Source of the DNA: Erysipelotrichaceae bacterium NK3D112
Lineage (GTDB): Bacteria; Bacillota_I; Bacilli_A; Erysipelotrichales; Erysipelotrichaceae
DNA length: 64,000 bases
NCBI GenBank assembly: GCA_000701725.1
Contig: JNJQ01000013.1
Coordinates: 1 to 64,000 of the forward strand
Direction: 5' to 3'
Under the pieces are notes generated by a model. It did no database searches, was not told where the DNA came from, and saw only the letters and a list, made by a program, of their open reading frames with translations. Of this stretch, positions 7,925-17,050 are shown piece after piece; within the stretch, counting starts at the first letter, position 1; every line of letters starts with the position of its first letter. Position numbers and translations under genes: made by a program.

Positions 7925-8116
7925 CAAAAAGCTCTCCGCACCGGCAGAGCATGCATCAGTGAATGATGATCCCTCTGCAATACAGGCCTGTGAAGTGCGG
8001 AAGCCAAACCGGGTGATCTGAATTCCTTCTGTATTTCGCCATCATCCCGCATTCCCTTACTCTGTTCCTGTTTTCCTTATTCCGGAAAGCATTTTAAGGG
8101 AAAGATTGGTTTGGCA
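7925..8116 (-). ncRNA. Candidate structured small RNA, about 190 nt
   Basis: This stretch has no gene but folds strongly. Read on the minus strand, a 5' domain is closed by GCCAAACC/GGTTTGGC (8108-8115 with 8003-8010) and contains TTCCCTTA/TAAGGGAA (8095-8102 with 8052-8059) and a TTTCC/GGAAA hairpin. A 3' domain nests TCCGCAC/GTGCGGA (7995-8001 with 7935-7941), GCAGAG/CTCTGC and CATCA/TGATG, and ends in GAGCTTTTTG, a terminator shape. A weak promoter (TTGCTT, CATAAT or TAATAT at 8118-8147) precedes it. I see no tmRNA, SRP, RNase P or T-box hallmark, so its class is unknown. Confidence 0.42.
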
Positions 8117-8165
8117 GATATTATGATCATGATGGAAAAGAAAGCAAGTCAAACATTGAATTTCA

Positions 8166-8200
8166 TAAAAAAACGTCCCCATCGGATATGAAGGGACGTT
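8166..8200 (-). terminator. Terminator of rlmCD-like gene
   Basis: AACGTCCC (8172-8179) pairs with GGGACGTT (8193-8200); seven T follow on the minus strand. Confidence 0.8.
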
Positions 8201-8249
8201 ATGTTTCATCAGATGAAGTATCCGGACAGGTGCTTCATGCACAGGATTT

Positions 8250-9563
8250 TTACGCCTTTGCTTTCTGCAGTACAGTGATTGATTCGATGTGCGGGGTATT
8301 GGGAAACAGATCAAAGGGCATGACTGTCTCCACCAGATACTTTTCCTTGAGCACTTTGATATTTTTGGCAAGGGTGGCCGGATTGCATGAGACATAGATG
8401 ATCTTTTCCGGCTGCACACGCAGAATCGCTTCGAGCATATTGTCATCCATGCCGCTTCTGGGCGGATCTGCCAGCAGGATGTCCACCTTGTCCATGCGGG
8501 CTGCCCGGTAAAGACCGTCCGCCGCATCCGCCGCGAAGAATTCTGCATTCGTGATGCCGTTGGCTTCGGCGTTGCGCTTTGCATTTTCCACCGCGTCTTT
8601 GACATATTCAATGCCGATCACCCGCTGTGCTTTTTTCGCAGCCATTAAGCTCATGGCGCCGATGCCGCAATACGCTTCGACGAGAAGACCGCACGGATCA
8701 ACTTTGGAAACAGCTGTTTCATAGAGCTTTTCCGCCTGCGGGAAGTTGAGCTGGAAGAAGGACTCAGGGGAAAGATTCAGGGTGATATCCCCGGTTTTCA
8801 CCTCAATTGTTTCCTTTCCGGCCAGAAGGGTGCAGCGACTGCCGAAGAAAGCGGTGCCTTTGAGTTCGGTATTGACCGACTGGAATACAGAGGTCATATA
8901 TCTGATTTTCATCAGATCATTGATGCACGCCTGATCAATCCGGTCCTTACCGGTGATCAGTGTGCACTGGGTCTGATTATTCAGATGGCGCAGGATGAGA
9001 TAGCGGATGCCGTACTGCGCTTTTTTGTCATAGGCGCGCATATGGTATTTGTTCAATACATCCAGAACCGCTTTTCTTGCCTCTTCCAATTGCGGATCAT
9101 GAATCAGGCAGGAGGGGATTTCCGTAAAGTGGTTGGAGCCGGGCTTGTACATGCCGGTTACGAGCTTTCCATCTTTTTCCGCCACCGGCAGTTTGCATTG
9201 GTTGCGGTAGCCGGAAGTCAGGGGACTTTCATGGAATTTACGCACAAAGTGGCGCTTCACATTGCCGTATTTGTATAGTGCTTCTTCAAGCAACTGTGTT
9301 TTGATCTGTGCCTGGGTCATATTGCGCACATGCATGAGACTGCAGGCGCCGCATTCCTCATAATAGCGGCAGAAGGGCTTCCTTCTGTTTTCAGAACGTT
9401 CAATGATGCGGATCAGCTGTGCTTTGGCGTAGGTTTTTTTCCGTTCTGTGATTTCCACTTCGGCGGTTTCGCCGGCGAGCACGCCTTCACAGAAAACAGG
9501 CATGCGGTCCGCGTATCCGATGCCTTCGCCGTTGATGCCTGTTTTGACAAATTTCATTTTCAT
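8250..9563 (-). CDS. rlmCD: 23S rRNA (uracil-5-)-methyltransferase, RlmD/RlmCD type
   Basis: The 437-residue SAM enzyme methylates C5 of uridines in 23S rRNA (family TrmA/RumA). An iron-sulfur cysteine cluster is visible near the N-terminus (C65, C71, C74 in CRYYEECGAC), then the SAM motif EAYCGIGAMS, DPPRSG and the catalytic nucleophile in YVSCNPATLA. The usual N-terminal TRAM domain is short. It begins 6 nt after the stop of the DHHW gene with no clear ribosome site, so it is probably translated by coupling as the last gene of an acetylation operon, an unexpected combination. Confidence 0.9.
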   Translation of the reverse strand: MKMKFVKTGINGEGIGYADRMPVFCEGVLAGETAEVEITERKKTYAKAQLIRIIERSENRRKPFCRYYEECGACSLMHVRNMTQAQIKTQLLEEALYKYGNVKRHFVRKFHESPLTSGYRNQCKLPVAEKDGKLVTGMYKPGSNHFTEIPSCLIHDPQLEEARKAVLDVLNKYHMRAYDKKAQYGIRYLILRHLNNQTQCTLITGKDRIDQACINDLMKIRYMTSVFQSVNTELKGTAFFGSRCTLLAGKETIEVKTGDITLNLSPESFFQLNFPQAEKLYETAVSKVDPCGLLVEAYCGIGAMSLMAAKKAQRVIGIEYVKDAVENAKRNAEANGITNAEFFAADAADGLYRAARMDKVDILLADPPRSGMDDNMLEAILRVQPEKIIYVSCNPATLAKNIKVLKEKYLVETVMPFDLFPNTPHIESITVLQKAKA

Positions 9564-9569
9564 AAGTTT

Positions 9570-10700
9570 TTACCAGAGTATGGACAGATTGCTGTCAGCC
9601 GCGAATGTCTCAACGCCGTAGATGACATAGACATCCGTATGTTCCATGTCGGTGAGCCAGGTGCTGACCTGCTCGTGATAATACCTCAGATCGAAGACTT
9701 CCAGCTCTTTGTATTCACATGCCAGATAGGGGATGAGGATATGGGAGTAGGAATCCTTGAGGATGATGGCTTTGCGGTCGGAATCAGCGTCTGTGCTGAT
9801 GTGCACATGCGCGTGGTTGCCGTCGAGATAATACGTGTATTTGTCCTTGATTTCAAGGTTTTTGTCCATGAAGAGCGAATCGGTTTCGGTGCCGTTGTCA
9901 TAGGTGACTTTCACATTCAGCCCGTCCGTCGGATCCATCCGGTAAATCGGATCGCCCTTTGTCCAGAAGGCGCCGCTTTTTGAATACATCGTTCCCTTGA
10001 AATCATCCGCAACTTTGGTCAGCGTGAATGCGTAAGGCTCTTTGTTCAATACATTGCGGCAGATCGCCTCATAGCCGGCCTGCGCGCCTTTCTCATTCCA
10101 GTGGTGATCGGTTTTGAACCAGCTCTGTTCCTTGGTGCCAATCACTTCGGTCAGATCGATGCAGTTCTGATCGCTCAGCTTGCCGTTGATCTGTCTGATC
10201 AGGGCACGCTCATCCACATTGGCGGCACCGATCGGAAGATAGCCGGATTCGCCATAAGCGGCGCCAGGCACCAGCATGACATTGAGCTTCACATTGTTTT
10301 CCGCTGCGAATTCATTCAGATAGGAGATGTTGTCCTCGACGGTTTTTTCGTCATAGCTCATAAACTGCTGGATGAGTCTGCCGTCATGGGCCATGTAAAC
10401 ACCGTTGTTTTCAATTGCGCCTAGATCTTTGCGCACGCTGGATTTGATCTCGATCCATCTGTCTCTTAACATGAAATGATCCGAGAACCAGGTTTCAAAT
10501 TCCGTATCGAAATCGCCGAAGAAGATATTGGAGGCCGAAGCGTTGACACCCGGCGAAAGGGCGCGGTTCTCGTTGTCTGAGAAATACACCTTCGGCCAGA
10601 AGATATTCAGAATGGTCAGTACGAAAACAAACGCGATGAAAACCAGGCATGTCGCGCACTGCACAATCAGTTTTCTTTTTTTTCGGTCTGCTTTCTTCAT
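9570..10700 (-). CDS. DHHW-family exported O-acetylation partner protein
   Basis: This 376-residue protein has an N-terminal signal anchor (about residues 12-35) and an extracytoplasmic SGNH-like fold. The eponymous DHHW motif is at residues 198-201 (FKTDHHWNEKG) and a KDSYSH block carries a candidate serine. DHHW/AlgJ-AlgX-like proteins work with MBOAT acyltransferases to O-acetylate surface polysaccharides; the MBOAT gene lies immediately upstream (11-nt gap), which supports that role here. The glycan modified is unknown. Confidence 0.87.
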   Translation of the reverse strand: MKKADRKKRKLIVQCATCLVFIAFVFVLTILNIFWPKVYFSDNENRALSPGVNASASNIFFGDFDTEFETWFSDHFMLRDRWIEIKSSVRKDLGAIENNGVYMAHDGRLIQQFMSYDEKTVEDNISYLNEFAAENNVKLNVMLVPGAAYGESGYLPIGAANVDERALIRQINGKLSDQNCIDLTEVIGTKEQSWFKTDHHWNEKGAQAGYEAICRNVLNKEPYAFTLTKVADDFKGTMYSKSGAFWTKGDPIYRMDPTDGLNVKVTYDNGTETDSLFMDKNLEIKDKYTYYLDGNHAHVHISTDADSDRKAIILKDSYSHILIPYLACEYKELEVFDLRYYHEQVSTWLTDMEHTDVYVIYGVETFAADSNLSILW

Positions 10701-10711
10701 ATGTTCTCTTT

Positions 10712-12109
10712 CTAGAATCTGAAATAAAGGAACGGATTATAGGAGGCATCCACGATGAACGCGGTGCACACGATGAAGGCGATCAGCACAAGCGGGGCAA
10801 TGAGTACCGAGAAGCGCTCACGTCTGAACGGGTTGAGATCGCTCTTCGCGATGGGCGAGCAGGCAATGGCCGCAACGCACATCAGAACCAGGTTGTTGCG
10901 TAAGAAGAAGATTGCCTCCTTATTGACAAAGGATGAGGCGAAGCCGAACATCGTGCCGAGATACTTCACTGCCTGCGAAAGATCGGTGAAGGCAAAGAAG
11001 ACCCAGGCGATGATGACGATGAACATGGTGTACACATGGGTGAGCCATTCCGGCATCTTCTCCAGCTTTTTGAGCAGGAAGAGCTTTTCGATAATCAATA
11101 CGATTCCATAGAAGACTCCCCAGATCACAAAGTTCCAGGAGGCGCCATGCCAGAAGCCTGTCAGCAGCCATACGATCATGATGTTGATGATCTGTCTTCT
11201 GAATCCCCTGCGGTTGCCGCCAAGGGGAATATACACATAATCGCGGAACCAGTAGGACAGTGACATGTGCCATCTGCGCCAGAATTCTGTGACGGATTTT
11301 GAAATGTAGGGGTAATTGAAATTCTCCAGGAAGTCAAAGCCGAACATCTTGCCCATGCCGATGGCCATATCCGAATATCCGGAGAAATCAAAATAGATCT
11401 GGAAGGTATAGCAGATGATGCCCACCCAGGAAGCGATCACGCTTGATTGGGAAGCGGGAAGGGCACGGACGGCTTCAAACACCTGTCCGCAGCTGTTGGC
11501 AAGCAATACCTTTTTGGAAAGACCGACGGTAAAGCGCAGCACGCCTTCATAGAACTGATTCAGATTTTCACGCCGGCTCATCAGCTGGGCGGCAATATCC
11601 TTGTAGCGCACGATCGGTCCAGCGATCAATTGCGGAAACATCGTGACATAGGCGCCGAAGCTGATCACGCTCTTTTGCGGATCGGTGTCAGAACGGTAGA
11701 CATCAATCGGATAGGACATTGCCTGGAAGGTATAGAAGCTGATTCCGATCGGCAATCCCAGATGCAGAGGCTTGATAAACGATAAGCCGATGGCATTCAT
11801 ATTCTCGGCGAAGAAATCCCAGTATTTGAAGAAGCCAAGCAGAAGCAGATTGAACACCACGCATGCGATCAGCCACTTCTTCGCTTTTTCCTTGTCATCT
11901 GTACGGTATTTGCCGACCATCTTTCCGAAGAACCAGTTGGCGATGATGGAGAATATCATCATCAATACATAGACCGGCTCACCCCAGCCATAGAAGAACA
12001 GTGACACAATCAGCAGCACCAGATTGCGCCATTTGGGCGGGCATACAAAATAGACCGCCAGAACGACGGGAAAATATGCGAATAAGAATGTCAGACTGCT
12101 GAATACCAT
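10712..12109 (-). CDS. MBOAT O-acyltransferase (AlgI/DltB-like)
   Basis: This 465-residue polytopic protein moves acyl groups across the membrane to an acceptor glycan. Signatures are YWFRDYVYIPLGGNR and the catalytic histidine in GFWHGASWN, with about ten hydrophobic segments. The start at 12109 (MVFSSLTF) is preferred because the more upstream ATG lies on top of the TATTAT promoter box; AAGGG precedes the chosen start. It heads the operon with the DHHW protein. No dlt genes are nearby, so polysaccharide acetylation is more likely than D-alanylation. Confidence 0.9.
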   Translation of the reverse strand: MVFSSLTFLFAYFPVVLAVYFVCPPKWRNLVLLIVSLFFYGWGEPVYVLMMIFSIIANWFFGKMVGKYRTDDKEKAKKWLIACVVFNLLLLGFFKYWDFFAENMNAIGLSFIKPLHLGLPIGISFYTFQAMSYPIDVYRSDTDPQKSVISFGAYVTMFPQLIAGPIVRYKDIAAQLMSRRENLNQFYEGVLRFTVGLSKKVLLANSCGQVFEAVRALPASQSSVIASWVGIICYTFQIYFDFSGYSDMAIGMGKMFGFDFLENFNYPYISKSVTEFWRRWHMSLSYWFRDYVYIPLGGNRRGFRRQIINIMIVWLLTGFWHGASWNFVIWGVFYGIVLIIEKLFLLKKLEKMPEWLTHVYTMFIVIIAWVFFAFTDLSQAVKYLGTMFGFASSFVNKEAIFFLRNNLVLMCVAAIACSPIAKSDLNPFRRERFSVLIAPLVLIAFIVCTAFIVDASYNPFLYFRF

Positions 12110-12186
12110 CTCTTTGCCCTTATATAATACCGCAAGCAATTATAGCAACAATTCACTTGGAAATACAACGAATGCGCGTATCTGAA

Positions 12187-12210
12187 GAAAGCCTCACAGG
12201 CATGAGGCTT
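12187..12210 (-). terminator. Terminator of SGNH hydrolase gene
   Basis: AAGCCTC/GAGGCTT forms a hairpin overlapping the stop codon; TTCTTC follows on the minus strand, so it is a modest terminator. Confidence 0.55.
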
Positions 12211-12889
12211 AAGAAAGAATTTCCTGCAGGCGTTTTCTGATCTCAGGTGTCCACCAGAAACGGTAGCCGGCCTTGGCAGGATGAATGCCGTCAGCCATAT
12301 AGAGATCATAGGTTTCTCTGGCAATCTCATTCATCGGATGATTCCAGAGATCGATGATCTCAATGTCATGAACCTTCTGAATCTCATACAGAAGATCGAT
12401 CATCTTTTTGTATTGCGGGCTGTCATATACCGTGCCGGTATAGAAGATGACGGGACAGTTCCACGTCTTCTTCGCATATTCAATGATATATTCAATCGCT
12501 CCCGCCACCGTTTCCGTGTCATGGTTTCCAATGGTTCCAAGATCAATCATCTTGGTGGCATCGTTGGTGGAAAGCTGACAGACCAGCGCATCGGCTTTGA
12601 GATCCAGCGGGATGGTCTTCATTCTGGCAATGTAGGAGTCATCCTTCAGATCGGCGAGGGTGGTGCCCGAGACCGCTTCCTTATATGGAATCACGCCGTC
12701 TTCTGCTGCCAGGAATTCGACGAAGCTCTGTTCAAGTGAGCATGCGCCATAGGTGACCGAACTGCCGAGAAAAATAATCCGTTTGCCTCTCAGGGTGCTG
12801 GTTTCATCCTTTGTGCATGAGGATACATCGTATTCTTCCGCGTTGCCGGGATGTCTTTTAATCATTTCCAGGTATTCTTCGTACGTCAT
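12209..12889 (-). CDS. SGNH/GDSL-family hydrolase
   Basis: The 226-residue cytoplasmic esterase-like protein shows block I GSSVTYG (nucleophile S44), block II SGTT, block III STND (residues 107-110) and block V DGIHP (D200, H203), the full SGNH set. Substrates are typically acyl esters on sugars or lipids. The start at 12889 has AGGAGGCG 5 nt upstream. It lies directly upstream of the MBOAT/DHHW operon on the same strand and may deacetylate related glycans, but that link is inference. Confidence 0.87.
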   Translation of the reverse strand: MTYEEYLEMIKRHPGNAEEYDVSSCTKDETSTLRGKRIIFLGSSVTYGACSLEQSFVEFLAAEDGVIPYKEAVSGTTLADLKDDSYIARMKTIPLDLKADALVCQLSTNDATKMIDLGTIGNHDTETVAGAIEYIIEYAKKTWNCPVIFYTGTVYDSPQYKKMIDLLYEIQKVHDIEIIDLWNHPMNEIARETYDLYMADGIHPAKAGYRFWWTPEIRKRLQEILS

Positions 12890-13045
12890 AAGCGCCTCCT
12901 GCTGTCTGTTCAAAGATCATTTTAATCGATCGTTCTGCCGCTGAAAACCGTCCTTCATGATTGCATGCAAGCAAAATGCGTGACGTTTTCAGAAAAATGT
13001 TAAGAATATTCATTGCCTTTCGGTGATATTTCAAGCCTCAAGGCA

Positions 13046-13100
13046 TTGATTCATCTTTTTGGACCATCTAAAATATATTTGTGTGAAAAGAAATTTCACA
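13046..13100 (+). promoter_or_regulatory. Promoter and 19-bp palindrome of nucleoside importer operon
   Basis: TTGATT (13046-13051), a 17-nt spacer and TAAAAT (13069-13074) form a good promoter. TGTGAAAAGAAATTTCACA (13082-13100), a perfect 7-5-7 inverted repeat, sits in the 5' leader directly before GGAGG and could be an operator or a hairpin that masks the ribosome site. Confidence 0.65.
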
Positions 13101-13113
13101 ATGGAGGAAAAGA

Positions 13114-14289
13114 ATGAAGAAAATCGTATCTTTGATGCTCGCTGGCGTTATGAGCTTCTCACTCGTTGCGTGCAGCGGCGGCAATGCTCCGGCAGCTGAC
13201 GAAGGCGCAAAGGAAGACGAACAGCAGACAGAACCGGCTGCTGAAGCTTCCGACGTCAAGGTTGCCATGGTTACCGACTACGGCAAAATCACAGACCAGT
13301 CTTTCAACCAGACAACTTATGAGGCTTGCAAGGCTTTCGCTGATGCAAACGGTCTCGAATTCACTTACAAGCAGCCGGCTACTGACGCTGACGCTGACCG
13401 TATGGCTTCCATCGAGCAGGCGATTGAAGAAGGCTACAATGTCATCGTTATGCCTGGCTATGCATTCGCAGAAGCTATTTACCAGGAAGCTCCTGTTTAC
13501 CCGGATGTCAAGTTCGTCGCTCTGGACGTTTCCGAAGGCGATCTGACAGCTTATGGTGCAAGAGAATTCAAGGCTGACAACGTTTACTCCGCAGTTTACC
13601 AGGAAGAACTCGCTGGTTACATGGCTGGCTACGCAGCTGTCAAGCTCGGCTACACAAAGCTCGGCTTCCTCGGCGGTATGGCTGTTCCGGCTGTTCAGCG
13701 TTATGGCCACGGCTTCGTTCAGGGTGCTGATGAAGCAGCAGTTGAACTCGGCCTCAGCGATCTGGAAATCAAGTATGTCTATGGCGGACAGTTCTTCGGC
13801 GATGCTGATATCACAGCTGTTATGGACACATGGTATGGCGCAGGTACAGAAGTTGTCTTCGCTTGCGGCGGCGGCATCTACACATCTGCAGCTGAAGCAG
13901 CAGCCAAGGTTGGCGGAAAGGTCATCGGCGTTGACGTTGACCAGGCTCCGATCATTGACGGCGACTATGGCGAAGGCATGACAGTCACTTCCGCTATGAA
14001 GGGTCTCGCTCCGACAGTCAAGACACTGCTCGGTGCCATCGTTGAAGGCAAGTGGGATTCCTACAAGGGTCAGATCCAGACTCTCGGTCTTGTTTCCGAA
14101 AATCCGGAAGAGAACTATGTACAGCTCCCTGCTTCCACACAGTTCGAAGACGGCAAGTTCACAGAGGATGACTACAAGGCTCTCGTAAGCAAGCTCTACA
14201 AGGGTGAGATCACAGTTTCCAACGCAACTGATGCAATTCCTGAGACAAAGGTTGCCAAGGTTGACGATCAGGGCGCAATCAAGGGTTAA
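13114..14289 (+). CDS. nupN: BMP-family nucleoside-binding lipoprotein
   Basis: This 391-residue lipoprotein has a signal peptide ending in the lipobox LVAC (Cys20), a Gly/Ala/Glu linker and a PnrA/BmpA-type purine-nucleoside-binding domain (VAMVTDYGKITDQSFNQ at its start). It would be lipid-anchored outside the membrane and hand nucleosides to the ABC importer encoded next. Codon use is very biased, with runs of GCT and CTC, suggesting high expression. A terminator after the gene would give more binding protein than transporter. Confidence 0.93.
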   Translation: MKKIVSLMLAGVMSFSLVACSGGNAPAADEGAKEDEQQTEPAAEASDVKVAMVTDYGKITDQSFNQTTYEACKAFADANGLEFTYKQPATDADADRMASIEQAIEEGYNVIVMPGYAFAEAIYQEAPVYPDVKFVALDVSEGDLTAYGAREFKADNVYSAVYQEELAGYMAGYAAVKLGYTKLGFLGGMAVPAVQRYGHGFVQGADEAAVELGLSDLEIKYVYGGQFFGDADITAVMDTWYGAGTEVVFACGGGIYTSAAEAAAKVGGKVIGVDVDQAPIIDGDYGEGMTVTSAMKGLAPTVKTLLGAIVEGKWDSYKGQIQTLGLVSENPEENYVQLPASTQFEDGKFTEDDYKALVSKLYKGEITVSNATDAIPETKVAKVDDQGAIKG

Positions 14290-14302
14290 TTTCTTATTCA
14301 CG

Positions 14303-14342
14303 AAAAGACTGACAGATGCTTTCATCTGCCGGTCTTTTTTTT
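14303..14342 (+). terminator. Internal terminator/attenuator after binding protein
   Basis: AAAAGACTGACAGATG pairs with CATCTGCCGGTCTTTT with one or two mismatches, followed by T8. Read-through presumably feeds the transporter genes; a TATAAT box (14343-14348) just downstream may add a second promoter. Confidence 0.7.
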
Positions 14343-14381
14343 TATAATAGAGGACGAAGAAAGAGCAGGAGGAAAACGATC

Positions 14382-15926
14382 ATGGATGCTCCATATGCAA
14401 TTGAGATGCTCAATATCACCAAACGTTTTCCCGGTATCATCGCCAATGATAATGTAACCATCCAGCTGAAGAAGGGTGAAATCCATGCGCTTTTAGGAGA
14501 AAACGGCGCTGGAAAATCCACTCTGATGTCTGTTCTTTTCGGCCTTTACCAGGCGGAAGAGGGCATCATCAAAAAAGATGGCGTGGAAGTTAAGATCAAT
14601 GACCCGAACGACGCGAATGATCTGGGAATCGGAATGGTGCACCAGCATTTCAAATTAGTACAGTGCTTTACCGTATTGCAGAATATCATTCTCGGTGTAG
14701 AAACAACCAAGCACGGCGTTCTGCAGATGGATGAGGCAAGAAAAAAAGTTATCGAGCTGTCGGAAAAGTACGGACTTTACGTTGATCCGGACGCGGTGAT
14801 TGAAGACATCACCGTCGGTATGCAGCAGAGAACGGAAATTCTCAAGATGCTTTACCGCGACAACGAAATTCTGATTTTCGATGAGCCGACCGCTGTATTG
14901 ACACCGCAGGAAATCGCCGAACTGATGCAGATCATGAAGAATCTGGCCAGAGAAGGCAAATCCATTCTGTTTATTTCCCATAAACTGAACGAAATCATGG
15001 AAGTCGCGGACAGAGTCAGTGTCCTCCGCAAAGGCAAATATATCGGCACCGTCAATGTCAAGGACGTCAATGAGGCGGAGCTTTCCAGAATGATGGTCGG
15101 CCGTGACGTTCAGCTTGTCGTTGAAAAGGAACCGGCAAAACCCGGCGATGTCGTTCTGGATATCCAGAATATGACAGTTGCCTCCAAGGTTCACAAAAAC
15201 AACGCGGTCAAGAATGTGTCGCTTCAGGTCAGAAGCGGTGAGATTGTCTGTATCGCAGGAATTGACGGCAACGGCCAGTCCGAATTCGTCTATGGTCTCT
15301 CAGGCCTTGAACCGCTTGTTTCCGGAAAGATCACACTCTGCGGAAAAGACATCACCAAGTCATCCATCCGCAGCCGTTCCGAACTGATGAGCCATATTCC
15401 GGAAGACAGACACAAGCACGGTCTTGTTCTGGATTACTCTCTGGAATACAACATGATTCTGCAGCTTTACTTCGAACCTGAGTTCACCACCAAGGCAGGT
15501 TTCCTCAAGAGAAAGGAAATCAGAGAATATGCCGACAGGCTGATCGATGAATACGATGTCCGTTCCGGCCAGGGCGCCATCACCACCACCCGCGCCATGT
15601 CCGGCGGCAACCAGCAGAAGGCAATCATCGGCCGTGAGCTTGACAGACCGCATGAACTGCTGCTGGCGGTTCAGCCGACCCGCGGACTTGACGTCGGCGC
15701 AATCGAGGGTGTCCACCGCAACCTGATCAAGGAAAGAGATGCCGGCAAGGCAGTCCTTCTGGTTTCACTGGAACTTGAGGAAGTGCTCAATGTATCCGAC
15801 CGCATCCTTGTCATGTATGAAGGTGAAATCGTCGGTGAGCTTGATCCGAAACAGACAACACCCGAAGAACTCGGTCTTTATATGGCAGGCGCAAAGCGCA
15901 GCACGCCGAAGGGAGATAAAGCATAA
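14382..15926 (+). CDS. nupO: Nucleoside ABC importer, ATP-binding protein
   Basis: The 515-residue protein has two fused ATPase domains, as in sugar and nucleoside importers of the RbsA/YufO type. NBD1 has the Walker A motif GENGAGKST and a Walker B ending in IFDEPTAVL; NBD2 has the degenerate P-loop GIDGNGQSE, the signature SGGNQQK and VQPTRGLD, the usual asymmetry of this class. AGGAGG at 14367 fixes the start. Its stop overlaps the next start (TAATG), so subunit synthesis is coupled. Confidence 0.93.
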   Translation: MDAPYAIEMLNITKRFPGIIANDNVTIQLKKGEIHALLGENGAGKSTLMSVLFGLYQAEEGIIKKDGVEVKINDPNDANDLGIGMVHQHFKLVQCFTVLQNIILGVETTKHGVLQMDEARKKVIELSEKYGLYVDPDAVIEDITVGMQQRTEILKMLYRDNEILIFDEPTAVLTPQEIAELMQIMKNLAREGKSILFISHKLNEIMEVADRVSVLRKGKYIGTVNVKDVNEAELSRMMVGRDVQLVVEKEPAKPGDVVLDIQNMTVASKVHKNNAVKNVSLQVRSGEIVCIAGIDGNGQSEFVYGLSGLEPLVSGKITLCGKDITKSSIRSRSELMSHIPEDRHKHGLVLDYSLEYNMILQLYFEPEFTTKAGFLKRKEIREYADRLIDEYDVRSGQGAITTTRAMSGGNQQKAIIGRELDRPHELLLAVQPTRGLDVGAIEGVHRNLIKERDAGKAVLLVSLELEEVLNVSDRILVMYEGEIVGELDPKQTTPEELGLYMAGAKRSTPKGDKA

Positions 15927-17050
15927 TGAAACAGAGTTTATTCAAAAAACCGGCTGTGCAGACGCTGCTTTCCTCCTTGATCTGTATCGTGGCGGGCCTT
16001 CTGGTCGGATTCATCATCCTGACCATCATCAACCCGTCAGGCAGCGGCCAGGCCATCACAACCATTATTCTCAACTTCATCACCAGAAGTTCCGGTCCCG
16101 CCAAACTCAAGGCGTTCGGAAACACCCTGGCAAAGACAGCGCCGCTTCTGATGTGCGCGCTCAGTGTATGCTTCTGCTATAAGGTCGGTCTCTTCAACAT
16201 CGGCGCGGCCGGTCAGTATGAGGCAGGCGCCTGCGCAGCTCTCTTCATGGCAATCTCGGTTGGCGCTCCCTGGTATGTATGTCTGCTTGCGGCAGCGGCA
16301 GCCGGTGCCGTTCTCGGCGCCATCAGCGGCTTCCTCAAGGCATACCGCAACGTTAATGAAGTTATTTCAGGAATCATGCTCAACTGGATCACGTTGTATC
16401 TGACCAACATGGTGCTTTCCAACCCGGCAATCAAGGATCCGGCTTCCCCTTACACAAAGCCGCTTTCCTCCGCAAATGCAAAGGGCATGCTGCCGACGTT
16501 GGGACTGGACGCATTGTTTGCCAATAACCGCTATGTCACCTTGGCGGTTCCGCTGGCTGTGATCATTGCGATTCTGATCTGGATGATTCTGGAAAAGACA
16601 AGATTCGGCTACGAATTAAGAGCGACCGGTTTCAATAAGGACGCTTCCCGTTATGCCGGTATGAAAGAAAAGAGAAACATCATCGTCACTCTGGCAATGG
16701 GCGGCGCGCTGGCAGCAGTCGGTGCAGCCTTCCTGTTCCTGAGCGGCTATCAGCAGTGGTCCACCACCCAGACATCCGTTCCGGGCATGGGCTTCAACGG
16801 TATCGCGGCGACATTCCTTGGCGGTCTGTCCCCGATCGGAACGATCTTCTCAAGTTTCTTCATTCAGTCCATCACGGATGGCGGCGCATTGATCAACCGT
16901 TCCCTGTATCCGGCTGAAATCTCCGATCTGATTTCCGCTGTCATCATCTATCTGTGCGGCTTCGTGCTCTTCTTCAAGACTGTCATGAACGGATGGATCG
17001 CTAAGAATGAAGAGAAAAAAGCACTGAAAGCGAAAGGAGGTAACGCATAA
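15926..17050 (+). CDS. nupP: Nucleoside ABC importer, permease subunit 1
   Basis: This 374-residue polytopic protein belongs to the BPD_transp_2 permease family (about ten hydrophobic segments). The conserved EVISGIMLNWITLYL stretch and the GLFNIGAAGQ block match guanosine/nucleoside permeases such as YufP. It overlaps both neighbours by one base (TAATG junctions) and pairs with the next permease to form the channel. Confidence 0.92.
   Translation: MKQSLFKKPAVQTLLSSLICIVAGLLVGFIILTIINPSGSGQAITTIILNFITRSSGPAKLKAFGNTLAKTAPLLMCALSVCFCYKVGLFNIGAAGQYEAGACAALFMAISVGAPWYVCLLAAAAAGAVLGAISGFLKAYRNVNEVISGIMLNWITLYLTNMVLSNPAIKDPASPYTKPLSSANAKGMLPTLGLDALFANNRYVTLAVPLAVIIAILIWMILEKTRFGYELRATGFNKDASRYAGMKEKRNIIVTLAMGGALAAVGAAFLFLSGYQQWSTTQTSVPGMGFNGIAATFLGGLSPIGTIFSSFFIQSITDGGALINRSLYPAEISDLISAVIIYLCGFVLFFKTVMNGWIAKNEEKKALKAKGGNA

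Noticed and set aside
7925-8116. Assignment of the structured region as 6S, SRP or tmRNA
   Set aside because: The SRP apical GGAAG-type motif, the tmRNA tRNA-like ends and a single long 6S-type stem are not visible; left as unassigned.
8057-8611. Open frame on the minus strand overlapping the end of rlmCD
   Set aside because: It crosses the rlmCD terminator and lies mostly inside rlmCD in another frame.
13159-14325. Long open frame antisense to the nucleoside-binding lipoprotein
   Set aside because: It arises from biased GCT/CTC codon use on the real strand; the lipobox protein with ribosome site is clearly the gene.
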